A DNA stretch of 10,729 bases, from the NCBI GenBank assembly GCA_002392705.1, contig DGHP01000173.1, positions 1,571 through 12,299 on the forward strand. Direction: 5' to 3'. The position numbers and the translations under genes were made by a program. Positions 1 to 6,492 of this stretch are shown one piece after another (positions within the stretch are counted from its first letter, which is position 1; every line of letters starts with the position of its first letter). The notes under the pieces were generated by a model. The model saw only the letters and a list, made by a program, of their open reading frames with translations, was not told the DNA's origin and ran no database searches. The DNA comes from Lachnospiraceae bacterium UBA3845. GTDB lineage: Bacteria; Bacillota; Clostridia; Lachnospirales; Lachnospiraceae.

Positions 1-65
1 TGAAAAGTGCATGCAAAAATCACTGAGGGGTGCAGAAAAGCAGATCGAAAAGCGACGATATAAAA

Positions 66-1106
66 ATGATACGTACGATTGAATACAGGATCAGCCGGGC
101 TGATCTGAAGGAACAGGGAGAGGGTCCGACCGTAAATGAATATTTGAGAAAGCGGGCTTTCTCCAGACACCTGATGACTTACCTCAGGCATCATGAGGAT
201 ACCCTGACCGTAAACGGGAGAAGTGTTTTTACCAATTATCGTCTGGCAGAAGGAGATGTTATCCGGGTCAGCTTTACCGACGAGGTCCGTTCCGTCGGCA
301 TCATCCCGGTTCCGCTCCCCCTAGACATCTGCTATGAGGATGAGGACATCCTCGTGATCAACAAGCCGCCTTTTTTGCCGATCCAGCCATCCCTGGGGCA
401 TCCGGAGAGGACCCTGGGAAACGCTGTGGCGGCTTATTATGAACAGCAGGGAATCCCCTTTGTCTACCGCTGTGTCAACCGCCTGGACCGCAATACAAGC
501 GGCCTTACGATCATCGCAAAAAATATGGCCAGTTCCGCCATTCTGTATGAGCAGATGAAGAGCCGTGAAATCCACAGGACTTACCTGGCTGTTGTGCATG
601 GAAAGCTTAAAGAAGCCGTATACAGGAAAGATGAGGCAGGGGGCTGTATGCGCGTGGACCCGGCGGAAGAAGAAATGGGGACCATAGATCTTCCGATTGC
701 CCGCAGGCAGGTCTCCATGATTGAGAGATGTGTAGATTTTGGGAAAGGGCAGAGATCCGTCACGCATTTCCGGAGGCTCAGAGGAGATCTTTCCGCTGAA
801 GCCTTTCCGGGCTGTGACCCGGCGGTAAACCGGGACGGATATGATCCGGTGAAGGATCTGACTGCGGCAGCGGTCCGGCTTGAGACCGGAAGGACGCACC
901 AGATCAGGGTGCATATGGCCTATATCGGGCACCCTCTGGTGGGAGATACGCTTTACGGGGAGAGTATGAGGGACTATATGATCCGGCAGGCACTGCATTC
1001 CTGGAAGCTTGATTTCATCCACCCGCTCAGCCGCAGGCAGATGCATCTGGAAGCGCCGCTTCCGGAGGATATGAGGCAGCTCTTTGTGCAGACGGCAAAG
1101 CGCTGA
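66..1106 (+). CDS. RluA-family RNA pseudouridine synthase
   Basis: Isomerises specific uridines to pseudouridine in structured RNA (rRNA or tRNA) in the cytoplasm. Residue numbers count from a possible GTG at base 30. Residues about 34-82 resemble an S4 RNA-binding domain. The catalytic core carries NRLDRNTSG at 150-158 with the catalytic Asp at 153, then IDLPI at 219-223, and RLETGRTHQIRVH at 283-295 followed by GHPLVGDTLYG, all hallmarks of the RluA/RluC/RluD group. I chose ATG at 66 because the protein then begins directly at the S4 region; neither start has a good ribosome site (the GAGGGG before base 30 touches the GTG). About 346 residues, normal for the family. The stretch between the GK.Q..T strand and RLETGRTH (about 251-280) is somewhat longer and more polar than usual. 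Which uridine it modifies cannot be told from sequence. It is convergent with potD. Confidence 0.93.
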   Translation: MIRTIEYRISRADLKEQGEGPTVNEYLRKRAFSRHLMTYLRHHEDTLTVNGRSVFTNYRLAEGDVIRVSFTDEVRSVGIIPVPLPLDICYEDEDILVINKPPFLPIQPSLGHPERTLGNAVAAYYEQQGIPFVYRCVNRLDRNTSGLTIIAKNMASSAILYEQMKSREIHRTYLAVVHGKLKEAVYRKDEAGGCMRVDPAEEEMGTIDLPIARRQVSMIERCVDFGKGQRSVTHFRRLRGDLSAEAFPGCDPAVNRDGYDPVKDLTAAAVRLETGRTHQIRVHMAYIGHPLVGDTLYGESMRDYMIRQALHSWKLDFIHPLSRRQMHLEAPLPEDMRQLFVQTAKR

Positions 1107-1107
1107 A

Positions 1108-1160
1108 AAAACAGGCTGCAGCTTTTTCCGGCTGCAGCCTGTTGTGTTTTATTCTTTTAA
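1108..1160. terminator. Bidirectional intrinsic terminator between the pseudouridine synthase gene and potD
   Basis: Bases 1110-1122 and 1131-1143 form a perfect 13-bp stem (AACAGGCTGCAGC and its complement) with an 8-base loop. On the plus strand it is followed by a T-rich stretch (GTGTTTTATTCTTTT). On the minus strand the stem is followed at once by six T residues. It therefore suits termination of both convergent transcripts: the plus-strand gene ends 3 bases before it, and potD stops about 35 bases away on the other side. Confidence 0.9.
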
Positions 1161-1178
1161 AATGCCGGCAGGAGGATA

Positions 1179-2231
1179 TCAGTAGGATTTCAGCTTGTCC
1201 CAGTACTCATTGTACAGAGCATCGCCCTCTTCACCGATATAGACAAATACATTGGAATTGGCCAGCATCTCATCTGTCGGGAAGGCGATTGTCGAATTCC
1301 GGATCTCCTCATCCTCGATCAGCTCACGGGCTGCCTTGTTGGGCGTAGAGTAGGTGATATAGTCGAAATTGCGCAGGGCAATATCGCCGCGGCAGAGGAA
1401 ATCAAGGAATTTCTCAGCATTTTCGACATTCTTCGCATTCTTCGGGATGACCCAGCTGTCGATCCAGACGTTGGTTCCTTCCTTCGGAATGACATACTCA
1501 AGATTTTCATTTTCACGCTGTGTGTAGATGGCTTCGCCGGAGTAGATTACGCCGATGGCAGCCTCCTCACCGATCATCTTGTCGCGGACCTGGTCGACGA
1601 CATAAGCCTGGACAAGGGGTTTCTGCTCCATCAGCATCTCGGCTGCTTCGGCGATCTCTTCCTCCTTGACGGTATTGATATCATAGCCAAGGAGTTTTAA
1701 CGGAATCATGAAAGCATCCCTGACGGAATCCTGCATCAGGATGTCATCCGCATACTTTTCATTCCAGAGGATCTCCCAGGAATCAACCGGATCATCCACC
1801 ATGGTTGTGTTATAGAGAATACCGACGGTTCCCCAGCAGTAGGGGATGGAATACTGGTTTTCCGGATCGAAGCCCTTTGACTGCTCGATATATTTCTCAT
1901 CGATATTGGCGTAATTCGGAATATGGTCAAAATTGATCGGCTGAAGCATGTCATTGGCGATCATCTTTGAGATCATATAGTCAGAAGGACAGATCAGATC
2001 ATACTGCGCAGCGCCGGCAGCAACCTTCGGGTACATGATCTCGTTGGTCTCGAATTCTTCATAGACAACATGGATTCCGGTCTCCTCTTCGAAATCCGTG
2101 ATCACATCCGGGTCCATATACTCTCCCCAGTTGTAGACGACAACCTGCTCCTTGTCTTTTGCCTGCGCTACGGAAGCGGGAAAACAGGGGAGCACGGCCG
2201 CGATCAGCGCAAGTGCAAGCATTTTTTTCAT
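1179..2231 (-). CDS. potD: PotD, spermidine/putrescine ABC transporter substrate-binding protein
   Basis: Captures polyamine outside the membrane and delivers it to PotBC. 350 residues, normal length. Residues 1-24 form a signal peptide (MKK, hydrophobic core, AQA cleavage site). The mature start VVYNWGEYMDPDV (30-43) is typical of PotD; W35 and Y38 match the aromatic polyamine-box residues of E. coli PotD. PSDY (82-85), QDSVRD (167-172), VWIDSWVIPKNAKN (255-268, with acidic D258) and YSTPNKAARE also match the family. By my alignment, the two E. coli carboxylates at 168 and 171 fall on S169 and D172 here. Start ATG 2231 has a very strong ribosome site, AAGGAGG, 8 bases upstream, fitting the need for more binding protein than permease. 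It is the last gene of the pot operon, separated from potC by a 269-base gap holding a repeat array. Oddity: Cys16 lies in a poor lipobox (VLPC), so lipid anchoring is doubtful. Confidence 0.95.
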   Translation of the reverse strand: MKKMLALALIAAVLPCFPASVAQAKDKEQVVVYNWGEYMDPDVITDFEEETGIHVVYEEFETNEIMYPKVAAGAAQYDLICPSDYMISKMIANDMLQPINFDHIPNYANIDEKYIEQSKGFDPENQYSIPYCWGTVGILYNTTMVDDPVDSWEILWNEKYADDILMQDSVRDAFMIPLKLLGYDINTVKEEEIAEAAEMLMEQKPLVQAYVVDQVRDKMIGEEAAIGVIYSGEAIYTQRENENLEYVIPKEGTNVWIDSWVIPKNAKNVENAEKFLDFLCRGDIALRNFDYITYSTPNKAARELIEDEEIRNSTIAFPTDEMLANSNVFVYIGEEGDALYNEYWDKLKSY

Positions 2232-2351
2232 GTGGACATCCTCCTTGAAAAATGAAAAATGATTCGCTGCAGGTCATTCTGCCGCTAAAACAATCTATAT
2301 CCGGGCGGAACTGCCTGAGCCGGCTTACCGCCTTTCACTACCATTGTAAGA

Positions 2352-2531
2352 ATCTCTCAGGCCTGCTTTCCGCTGTTCGGAGCTAAGGATCTTTCAGGCC
2401 TGCTTTCCGCTGTTCAGAACTAAGGATCTCAGGCCTGTTTTCAACTGTTCGGAACTAAGGATCTCAGGTCTGATTTCCGCTGCCCGGAGACAGGAATCTC
2501 TCAGGCCTGCTTTCCGTTCTTCGGAAGAAGC
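2352..2531 (-). repeat. Five imperfect tandem repeats derived from the 3' end of potC
   Basis: Five head-to-tail copies: 2352-2388 (37 bp), 2389-2425 (37), 2426-2460 (35), 2461-2495 (35) and about 2496-2531 (36). Each starts ATCT, then an optional two-base insert, then CAGGCCTG or a variant, a TTTCCGCTGTTC-like block and GGA.CTAAGG. The last copy is the coding end of potC (codons for PKNGKQA and stop). The other four lie downstream of the stop in the transcript. On the minus strand every copy keeps the CAG-GCC-TGA-like end, so the stop is repeated, offset by 37, 72, 107 and 144 bases, hitting all three frames. Most copies can form a small RNA hairpin (arms TTCCG and CGGAA). The core CAGGCCTG is self-complementary. 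A very degenerate sixth copy may lie at about 2311-2351. Confidence 0.85.
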
Positions 2532-3301
2532 TCCGTGACCAGAAGAAGGACCAGGACACTTACGAAGATCAGCGTTGACAGCGCATACATCTCAGGCTTG
2601 ATGCCCTTGCGGACCTCCGTGTAGATCTTGGTGGAGAGGGTATCGAATCCGGGCCCCTTCACAAAGTGCGTGATCACGAAATCATCCAGTGAGAGCGTGA
2701 AGGCCAGAAGGAAGCCTGAGAGGACGCCGGGCATGATGTCCGGCAGAATCACCTTCCGGAAGGCCAGAAAGCGGGTTGCCCCAAGATCGAGTGCCGCCTC
2801 ATAGGTGCTGATATTGATCTGCCGGAGCTTCGGCAGAATCGACAGGACCGTATAGGGCAGGTTGAAGGTGATATGGCCGATCAGAACAGTCCAGAAACCG
2901 AATTCAACCGTGAATCCCACATGGGAGAGCAGCTGCCCGGCCGCTATGAAGAGCAGCATCAGGGAGATGCCGGTTACGATCTCCGCGTTAAGCATGGGAA
3001 TATTCAGGGCGCTCAGGACAAGTGACCGTCTGCGTTTGTGCATTCCGTTCAGAGAGATGGCAGCCATCAGCCCCAGCAGGGTCGAGATCAGGGCGGAGAG
3101 GATCGCTATCGTCAGCGTGTTCCACAGAGCGCTCATGATCGCCTGGTCCCTGAACATCGAAAAGTACCATTTCAAGGTCCAGCCGCCCCATTTGGCCCGG
3201 GTTTTGGAATTGTTGAAGCTGAAGATGATAAGCACCGCGATCGGCGCGTACAGCAGGATAAATATGAAAGCCAGATAGAGTCTGGAAAATAGCTTTCTCA
3301 T
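2501..3301 (-). CDS. potC: PotC, spermidine/putrescine ABC transporter permease
   Basis: One of two membrane permeases of the polyamine importer. 266 residues, usual length. I count six hydrophobic segments (about 8-29, 60-85, 101-124, 134-156, 187-209, 239-256), as expected for the BPD-type permease fold. The EAA loop that docks on PotA is at 168-187 (YEAALDLGATRFLAFRKVILP). SLDDFVITHFVKGPG (204-218) is characteristic of PotC. Start ATG 3301 has a GAGGA ribosome site 8 bases upstream. Gap to potB is 98 bases, to potD 269 bases, both larger than usual in this operon type because each holds a repeat array. The final codons of the gene are themselves the first unit of the downstream array, so the C-terminal tail is part of the repeat. 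Confidence 0.95.
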   Translation of the reverse strand: MRKLFSRLYLAFIFILLYAPIAVLIIFSFNNSKTRAKWGGWTLKWYFSMFRDQAIMSALWNTLTIAILSALISTLLGLMAAISLNGMHKRRRSLVLSALNIPMLNAEIVTGISLMLLFIAAGQLLSHVGFTVEFGFWTVLIGHITFNLPYTVLSILPKLRQINISTYEAALDLGATRFLAFRKVILPDIMPGVLSGFLLAFTLSLDDFVITHFVKGPGFDTLSTKIYTEVRKGIKPEMYALSTLIFVSVLVLLLVTELLPKNGKQA

Positions 3302-3349
3302 CGCCCGTTCCTCAAATCATAAATCAGATCTTATGCGCTGCGGCGCTGT

Positions 3350-3427
3350 TCTACAGTACAAGCTGCGCTCTTTACAGTACAAGCTGTACCCGCCGCCCTT
3401 TACAGTACAACCTGTTCTCCGCCGCTC
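3350..3427 (-). repeat. Three tandem repeats derived from the 3' end of potB
   Basis: Copies at 3350-3370 (21 bp, truncated), 3371-3398 (28 bp) and 3399-3427 (29 bp). All carry T(T/C)TACAGTACAA(G/C)CTG; the two longer ones go on to a CCGCCGC block. The 3399-3427 copy is the coding end of potB (codons for SGGEQVVL and stop), and the others follow it in the transcript within the potB-potC gap. Each keeps the stop triplet on the minus strand (TAA, TAA, TAG). The middle copy holds a small palindrome, TACAG-N6-CTGTA. The unit is unrelated in sequence to the array after potC. Confidence 0.8.
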
Positions 3428-4224
3428 TTGTCGTAGTGCTGCATAATGGCCATGGAGATCAGGATGAAGACCATGAGCACCAGGCTCATGCCGCTTCCCA
3501 CGTTCCAGTCTCCGACCTGCGTAAACTGCCGTTCGATGACATTTCCGATCAGCAGGACCTTGGAGCCTCCGAGGAAGTCACTGATGACGAAGGTCGTCAG
3601 GGCAGGAACAAAAACCATCGTGATTCCGGAGATCATGCCCGGAATTGTCAGCGGGAAGATCACCTTCCAGAAAGTCTGGAAGCGGTTCGCGCCCAGATCA
3701 TAGGCGGCATTGATAACGTTCGGGTCGATCTTCTCCAGCGCGTTGTAGATCGGGAGAAGCATGAAGGGCAGAAAGTCATAGATCATGCCAAGTGCGATGG
3801 CATAAGGCGTATTGATGATACGCAGCTCAGGCAGATGCAGATAACGCAGGACGACGTTGATCACGCCGTTGCGCTCCAGCAGCGTCTGCCAGGCAAGGAT
3901 GCGGAGAAGGGAATTCATCCACATCGGGATAATGAAGATCGTGACGATAAATCCGGTCGCGTTGATCTTCGAACCGGTCAGGATCAGCGCCAGGGGATAG
4001 GCCATGATCAGGCAGACCGCCGTGGCGAAGAAGGAGAGCAGCAGGGAAAGCCAGAGGGCTTTCAGACGCTCGGGAGTCCCCATCTCGGCGATATTGCTGA
4101 GGGTAAAGGCTCCGGACGGATCCGTGAGACCGTAATATACGATCATCAAAAGAGGAATGATGATAAATGCCGCCGTCCAGACCAGATAAGGGCCGGAGAG
4201 CAGAACATGCTTCTGTTTTTTCAT
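3400..4224 (-). CDS. potB: PotB, spermidine/putrescine ABC transporter permease
   Basis: Partner permease of PotC. 274 residues from the chosen start, usual length. Opens MKKQKHVLLSGPYLVW, typical of PotB, then hydrophobic segments at about 13-33, 56-82, 92-112, 140-163, 192-215 and 245-262. The EAA loop is at 172-191 (INAAYDLGANRFQTFWKVIF). FVPALTTFVISDFLGG (205-220) is a PotB hallmark. ATG 4224 has AGAGG about 9 bases upstream. An in-frame ATG at 4275 also has a GGAG before it and would add 17 basic residues, but that extension is not typical of the family. It lies 70 bases after potA and 98 before potC. Its last codons form one unit of a short tandem repeat that continues into the gap. Confidence 0.94.
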   Translation of the reverse strand: MKKQKHVLLSGPYLVWTAAFIIIPLLMIVYYGLTDPSGAFTLSNIAEMGTPERLKALWLSLLLSFFATAVCLIMAYPLALILTGSKINATGFIVTIFIIPMWMNSLLRILAWQTLLERNGVINVVLRYLHLPELRIINTPYAIALGMIYDFLPFMLLPIYNALEKIDPNVINAAYDLGANRFQTFWKVIFPLTIPGMISGITMVFVPALTTFVISDFLGGSKVLLIGNVIERQFTQVGDWNVGSGMSLVLMVFILISMAIMQHYDKSGGEQVVL

Positions 4225-4294
4225 AATTGAAACCTCTGAATCCCGCCGCGGCATCCGCTTCCGGATCCGCCGCATACATCATTCTCCGGATGAA

Positions 4295-5434
4295 TTACAG
4301 CTCTTCCGTGGGAAGCGCCTTTTCGTCTTCGGATTCCGGCTTGTTCATAATCTGTATGTTAAAGGGATCAAAACTCATGAACACGCGCCCGCCGACCGGG
4401 AACATACGGGTCGAATGAACCAGCCATTCAAAGCCCGCGGCCTCGACCGTCATCTCATAGTGAACGCCCTTGAAGATCAGGTGCGTCACGACCCCTTCAA
4501 AGCGGCCGGGATTGAGCACTGCCGCACGGGCAGCCGCATCCTCGTATTCCGCGTCGCCGGGGGCAGCGCTGTCCGGAACTGAGAAAAGCTTAATATCCTC
4601 AGGGCGGATCACGACGTCCACAGGATTATTTACGCCGAAACCGGCATCCACACAGTCAAAACGCGTGCCCAGAATCTCCACCAGCTTATCACGGATCATG
4701 AGGCCGCCCAGAATATTCGAATCGCCGATGAAGTCAGCCACAAAAGCGTTCTCCGGCTCGTTGTAGATATCCTCCGGCGTGCCGATCTGCTGGATGTAGC
4801 CCTGATTCATGACGACGATCGTATCGGACATGGTAAGGGCTTCTTCCTGGTCATGGGTGACATAGATGAAGGTGATGCCAAGCTCATTCTTCAGACGGAT
4901 CAGCTCGTACTGCATATCCTGGCGCATTTTGAGATCAAGGGCGCCGAGCGGCTCGTCCAGAAGAAGAACCTTCGGCTCATTGACGATGGCCCTGGCGATC
5001 GCGATTCTCTGCTGCTGGCCGCCGGACAGGGAGTCCGGCATACGGTTCTCAAAGCCTTCCAGATTGACCAGCTTCAGGGCATATCGGATCTTGTCTTTGA
5101 TATAATCAGCGGATTTTTTCCGGATCTTCAGACCGAAGGCGATATTCTCAGCGATGGTCATATGGCTGAAGAGGGCGTATTTCTGGAATACCGTGTTCAG
5201 CTGGCGCCTGTTGGCCGCCAGGTCGGTGATATCTTTTCCGTCAAAAATAACCCTTCCCTTATCCGGCGTTTCAAAGCCGCCAAGAATGCGGAGCATCGTC
5301 GTCTTGCCGCAGCCGCTGGGACCAAGGAGGGTCAGAAATTCATTCTCTCTGATATAAAGATTGAAATCATCGAGGACCACCTGGCCGTCGAAGCTCTTAG
5401 TGATATGCTGCATGTCAATCAGTCTGTAGCTCAT
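4295..5434 (-). CDS. potA: PotA, spermidine/putrescine ABC transporter ATP-binding protein
   Basis: ATPase that powers polyamine import from the cytoplasmic face. 379 residues. Walker [10 protein letters not shown] at 38-46, Q-loop Gln84, ABC signature LSGGQ at 136-140, Walker B VLLLDE at 156-161 with catalytic Glu161, D-loop, and switch His194 in VTHDQEEA. All residues needed for ATP hydrolysis are present. Residues from about 240 form the TOBE regulatory region ([10 protein letters not shown] at 275-284, then [23 protein letters not shown]). An Ala/Asp/Glu-rich linker at about 287-306 interrupts the TOBE region, and there is an acidic tail (about 365-378). Start ATG 5434 has AGAGGA about 9 bases upstream. 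It is first of the four transporter genes, 141 bases after the regulator, with a possible promoter and two hairpins in that gap. Confidence 0.96.
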   Translation of the reverse strand: MSYRLIDMQHITKSFDGQVVLDDFNLYIRENEFLTLLGPSGCGKTTMLRILGGFETPDKGRVIFDGKDITDLAANRRQLNTVFQKYALFSHMTIAENIAFGLKIRKKSADYIKDKIRYALKLVNLEGFENRMPDSLSGGQQQRIAIARAIVNEPKVLLLDEPLGALDLKMRQDMQYELIRLKNELGITFIYVTHDQEEALTMSDTIVVMNQGYIQQIGTPEDIYNEPENAFVADFIGDSNILGGLMIRDKLVEILGTRFDCVDAGFGVNNPVDVVIRPEDIKLFSVPDSAAPGDAEYEDAAARAAVLNPGRFEGVVTHLIFKGVHYEMTVEAAGFEWLVHSTRMFPVGGRVFMSFDPFNIQIMNKPESEDEKALPTEEL

Positions 5435-5456
5435 GATACAAATCCTCTTGCTGAAG

Positions 5457-5506
5457 CGGGACAGGAAATCCCGTTTTTGCTGTCAGAAACCCGGAAGAGG
5501 TTTCTG
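5457..5506. promoter_or_regulatory. Two inverted repeats in the potA leader
   Basis: Bases 5457-5461 and 5469-5473 pair (CGGGA/TCCCG, 7-base loop), and 5484-5491 and 5499-5506 pair perfectly (CAGAAACC/GGTTTCTG, 7-base loop). Both lie in the minus-strand leader between the regulator gene and potA; the second overlaps the start point expected for the promoter proposed at 5508-5535. Each is followed by a T run only on the plus strand (5474-5478 and 5507-5510), so as terminators they would act on antisense, not potA, transcription. They could also be an operator and a leader hairpin. Role unproven. Confidence 0.45.
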
Positions 5507-5507
5507 T

Positions 5508-5535
5508 TTTATAAATCCGGTCCGGCGCTTAACAA
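5508..5535 (-). promoter_or_regulatory. Possible sigma-A promoter for potA
   Basis: On the minus strand TTGTTA (5535-5530), a 16-base spacer, then TATAAA (5513-5508). The -35 matches consensus at 4 of 6 positions and the -10 at 5 of 6. Transcription would start near 5501, about 67 bases before the potA ATG. If real, it lets the transporter genes be expressed apart from the regulator. Confidence 0.45.
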
Positions 5536-5575
5536 TTCCGCTCCGGGAAACTGCGCCCGCAGTCATGTATTCCGT

Positions 5576-6112
5576 TCAGAAATTCGGCGGGGAGCAGACC
5601 CAGATGAACGAGGCGCCGGCCTTGCCCGAGGCCTCAATATAGTGGCGGACCCCTCCTTTAAAATAGAAGGATTCTCCTTTTCTTGCCCTAAACTGCTGCT
5701 GTCCCAGATGGACCGTGACAGAACCCGACAGGACATAGCCGAAAAGCTCGCCCTCGTGGGGACTGTACTGGTCTGTGCAGCCGCCCGGCTTTAATGTGAC
5801 GCGCACCGGCTCCATCATGTTTTTCTGGGCATTCGGAATAATCCACTCTGTCTTGTTTCCGAGATCATCGATCTTTTCGAAATAATCCGAATCGTTGAAA
5901 ACAATCTGCGTATCCGTCTCATCGTTAAAGAACTCCCGCAGATCCGTTCCCAGGGCCTGGAGAATATCCACCAGGGTGGCAATGGATGGGGAGGTCAGAT
6001 CCCGTTCGACCTGGGAAATGAAGCTTTTTGACAATTCTGTCCGGTCTGCAAGTTCCTCCTGGGTCAGCATCTTTTCCTGCCGAAGCCTTTTTATCTTTCT
6101 GCCAATCTCCAT
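5576..6112 (-). CDS. XRE-family helix-turn-helix regulator with C-terminal cupin domain
   Basis: Likely transcriptional regulator of the pot operon. 178 residues from ATG 6112. Residues about 6-60 are a Cro/C1-type helix-turn-helix (IGRKIKRLRQ, LTQEELADRT, recognition helix SKSFISQVER at 28-37, SPSIATLVDILQALG). Residues about 100-172 are a small cupin barrel (PHEGELFGYVLSGSVTV, KGESFYFKGGVRHYI) that would bind the signal. The pattern matches the PuuR-like XRE-cupin group often found next to polyamine genes, so I infer a polyamine-related ligand, but ligand and mode (repressor or activator) are not shown. Of the usual cupin metal ligands I see His119 and Glu120 or 122 and a later His157, so metal binding is uncertain. 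An in-frame ATG at 6199 would add 29 Cys/Arg-rich residues and lies inside a palindrome; I reject it. The ribosome site at 6112 is weak. Confidence 0.9.
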   Translation of the reverse strand: MEIGRKIKRLRQEKMLTQEELADRTELSKSFISQVERDLTSPSIATLVDILQALGTDLREFFNDETDTQIVFNDSDYFEKIDDLGNKTEWIIPNAQKNMMEPVRVTLKPGGCTDQYSPHEGELFGYVLSGSVTVHLGQQQFRARKGESFYFKGGVRHYIEASGKAGASFIWVCSPPNF

Positions 6113-6189
6113 ACGACACACTTTCTGTGTTCCGCGGCGGCAGCGGCATAGTTGTTCCTGTTCACGGCTCTCCGCACAGAGTTTACATA

Positions 6190-6210
6190 TTCTGAACAAA
6201 AAATTCAGAA
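6190..6210. promoter_or_regulatory. Palindrome 1 in the regulator leader (candidate operator)
   Basis: TTCTGAA (6190-6196), a 7-base A-rich spacer, TTCAGAA (6204-6210): perfect 7-bp arms. The left arm and next base give CTGAAC, the hexamer that also builds palindrome 2. Centre at 6200, 52 bases from the centre of palindrome 2, close to five helical turns. I infer a second binding site for the adjacent XRE regulator. Confidence 0.5.
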
Positions 6211-6242
6211 GCTGATGTGCGGTTTAACAAAAATGTACCAAA

Positions 6243-6261
6243 AGTTCAGTAAAACTGAACT
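6243..6261. promoter_or_regulatory. Palindrome 2 just downstream of the regulator promoter (candidate operator)
   Basis: AGTTCAG (6243-6249), TAAAA, CTGAACT (6255-6261): perfect 7-bp arms. On the minus strand it begins 14 bases past the -10 box of the promoter at 6276-6303, so it covers about +8 to +26. A protein bound here would block RNA polymerase, which fits autorepression by the XRE-cupin protein. As RNA it could also form a small hairpin. Confidence 0.6.
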
Positions 6262-6275
6262 CACCGCCAACAATG

Positions 6276-6303
6276 ATTATACGGAAACCATAGCCGGTGT
6301 CAA
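6276..6303 (-). promoter_or_regulatory. Sigma-A promoter of the regulator-potABCD operon
   Basis: On the minus strand TTGACA (6303-6298), a 16-base spacer, TATAAT (6281-6276). Both hexamers match consensus exactly; the spacer is one base shorter than ideal. Transcription should start near 6269, giving a leader of about 157 bases before the regulator ATG at 6112. Such a strong core promoter normally needs a repressor, which fits the palindromes just downstream. Confidence 0.8.
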
Positions 6304-6429
6304 CCTCTTTCTGAGAAGAATGAGAGGGAAATTTACGCACTTCCTGTCAGTGCTCAAGGCCCGTTGGAAAACGGGTTCCGGTTCGTCGTGCCTGCATGTA
6401 AGAAACAGCTTCTTTTGCGCTTTTCTTGG
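6304..6429. other. Intergenic stretch between the divergent promoters
   Basis: The full gene-free gap is 6113-6492. Apart from the two promoters and two palindromes listed separately, I see only one clear structure: CCCGTT (6360-6365), GGAA, AACGGG (6370-6375), a perfect 6-bp stem with a GNRA-type tetraloop and no T run after it. It lies upstream of the start expected for the plus-strand promoter at 6430-6458, so it is probably not in that transcript. An open frame at 6152-6460 shows no family features and I do not call it a gene. Confidence 0.4.
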
Positions 6430-6458
6430 TTTACACCTTCCGGGCTTGATGATATTAT
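6430..6458 (+). promoter_or_regulatory. Sigma-A promoter of the membrane protein gene
   Basis: TTTACA (6430-6435), a 17-base spacer, TATTAT (6453-6458). Each hexamer matches consensus at 5 of 6 positions with ideal spacing. Transcription would start near 6465, about 28 bases before ATG 6493. This supports 6493 as the start, since the upstream candidates (TTG 6364, ATG 6457) would lie before the transcript start. Confidence 0.65.
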
Positions 6459-6492
6459 GAACGGTAGTATTTTACAGGATGGTGCATCTTTC

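Noticed and set aside
1..46. A possible further stop-spanning duplication at the left edge (TGA....GTGCA twice, 23 bases apart)
   Set aside because: Similarity is only about half of positions without gaps, and the upstream gene is outside the window, so it cannot be judged.
1165..1195. A possible ATCCT-type duplication around the potD stop codon
   Set aside because: Only about 8 of 11 bases agree over one short unit, which is too weak to set beside the potB and potC arrays.
2247..2345. A separate promoter for potD (TATAGA-like box in the gap)
   Set aside because: No acceptable -35 box lies at the right distance; the strong ribosome site alone can explain higher potD output.
2352..3427. CRISPR array
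   Set aside because: The repeats are adjacent without spacers, imperfect and derived from the local gene tails, and there are no cas genes.
6113..6199. N-terminal extension of the XRE-cupin regulator to ATG 6199
   Set aside because: The added 29 residues are Cys/Arg-rich and unlike the family, and the upstream ATG lies inside palindrome 1; ATG 6112 gives the standard helix-turn-helix start.
6152..6460. Open frame of 102 residues in the gap upstream of the membrane protein gene
   Set aside because: It starts inside the regulator leader, crosses both palindromes and the operon promoter, has no ribosome site and shows no family-like composition.
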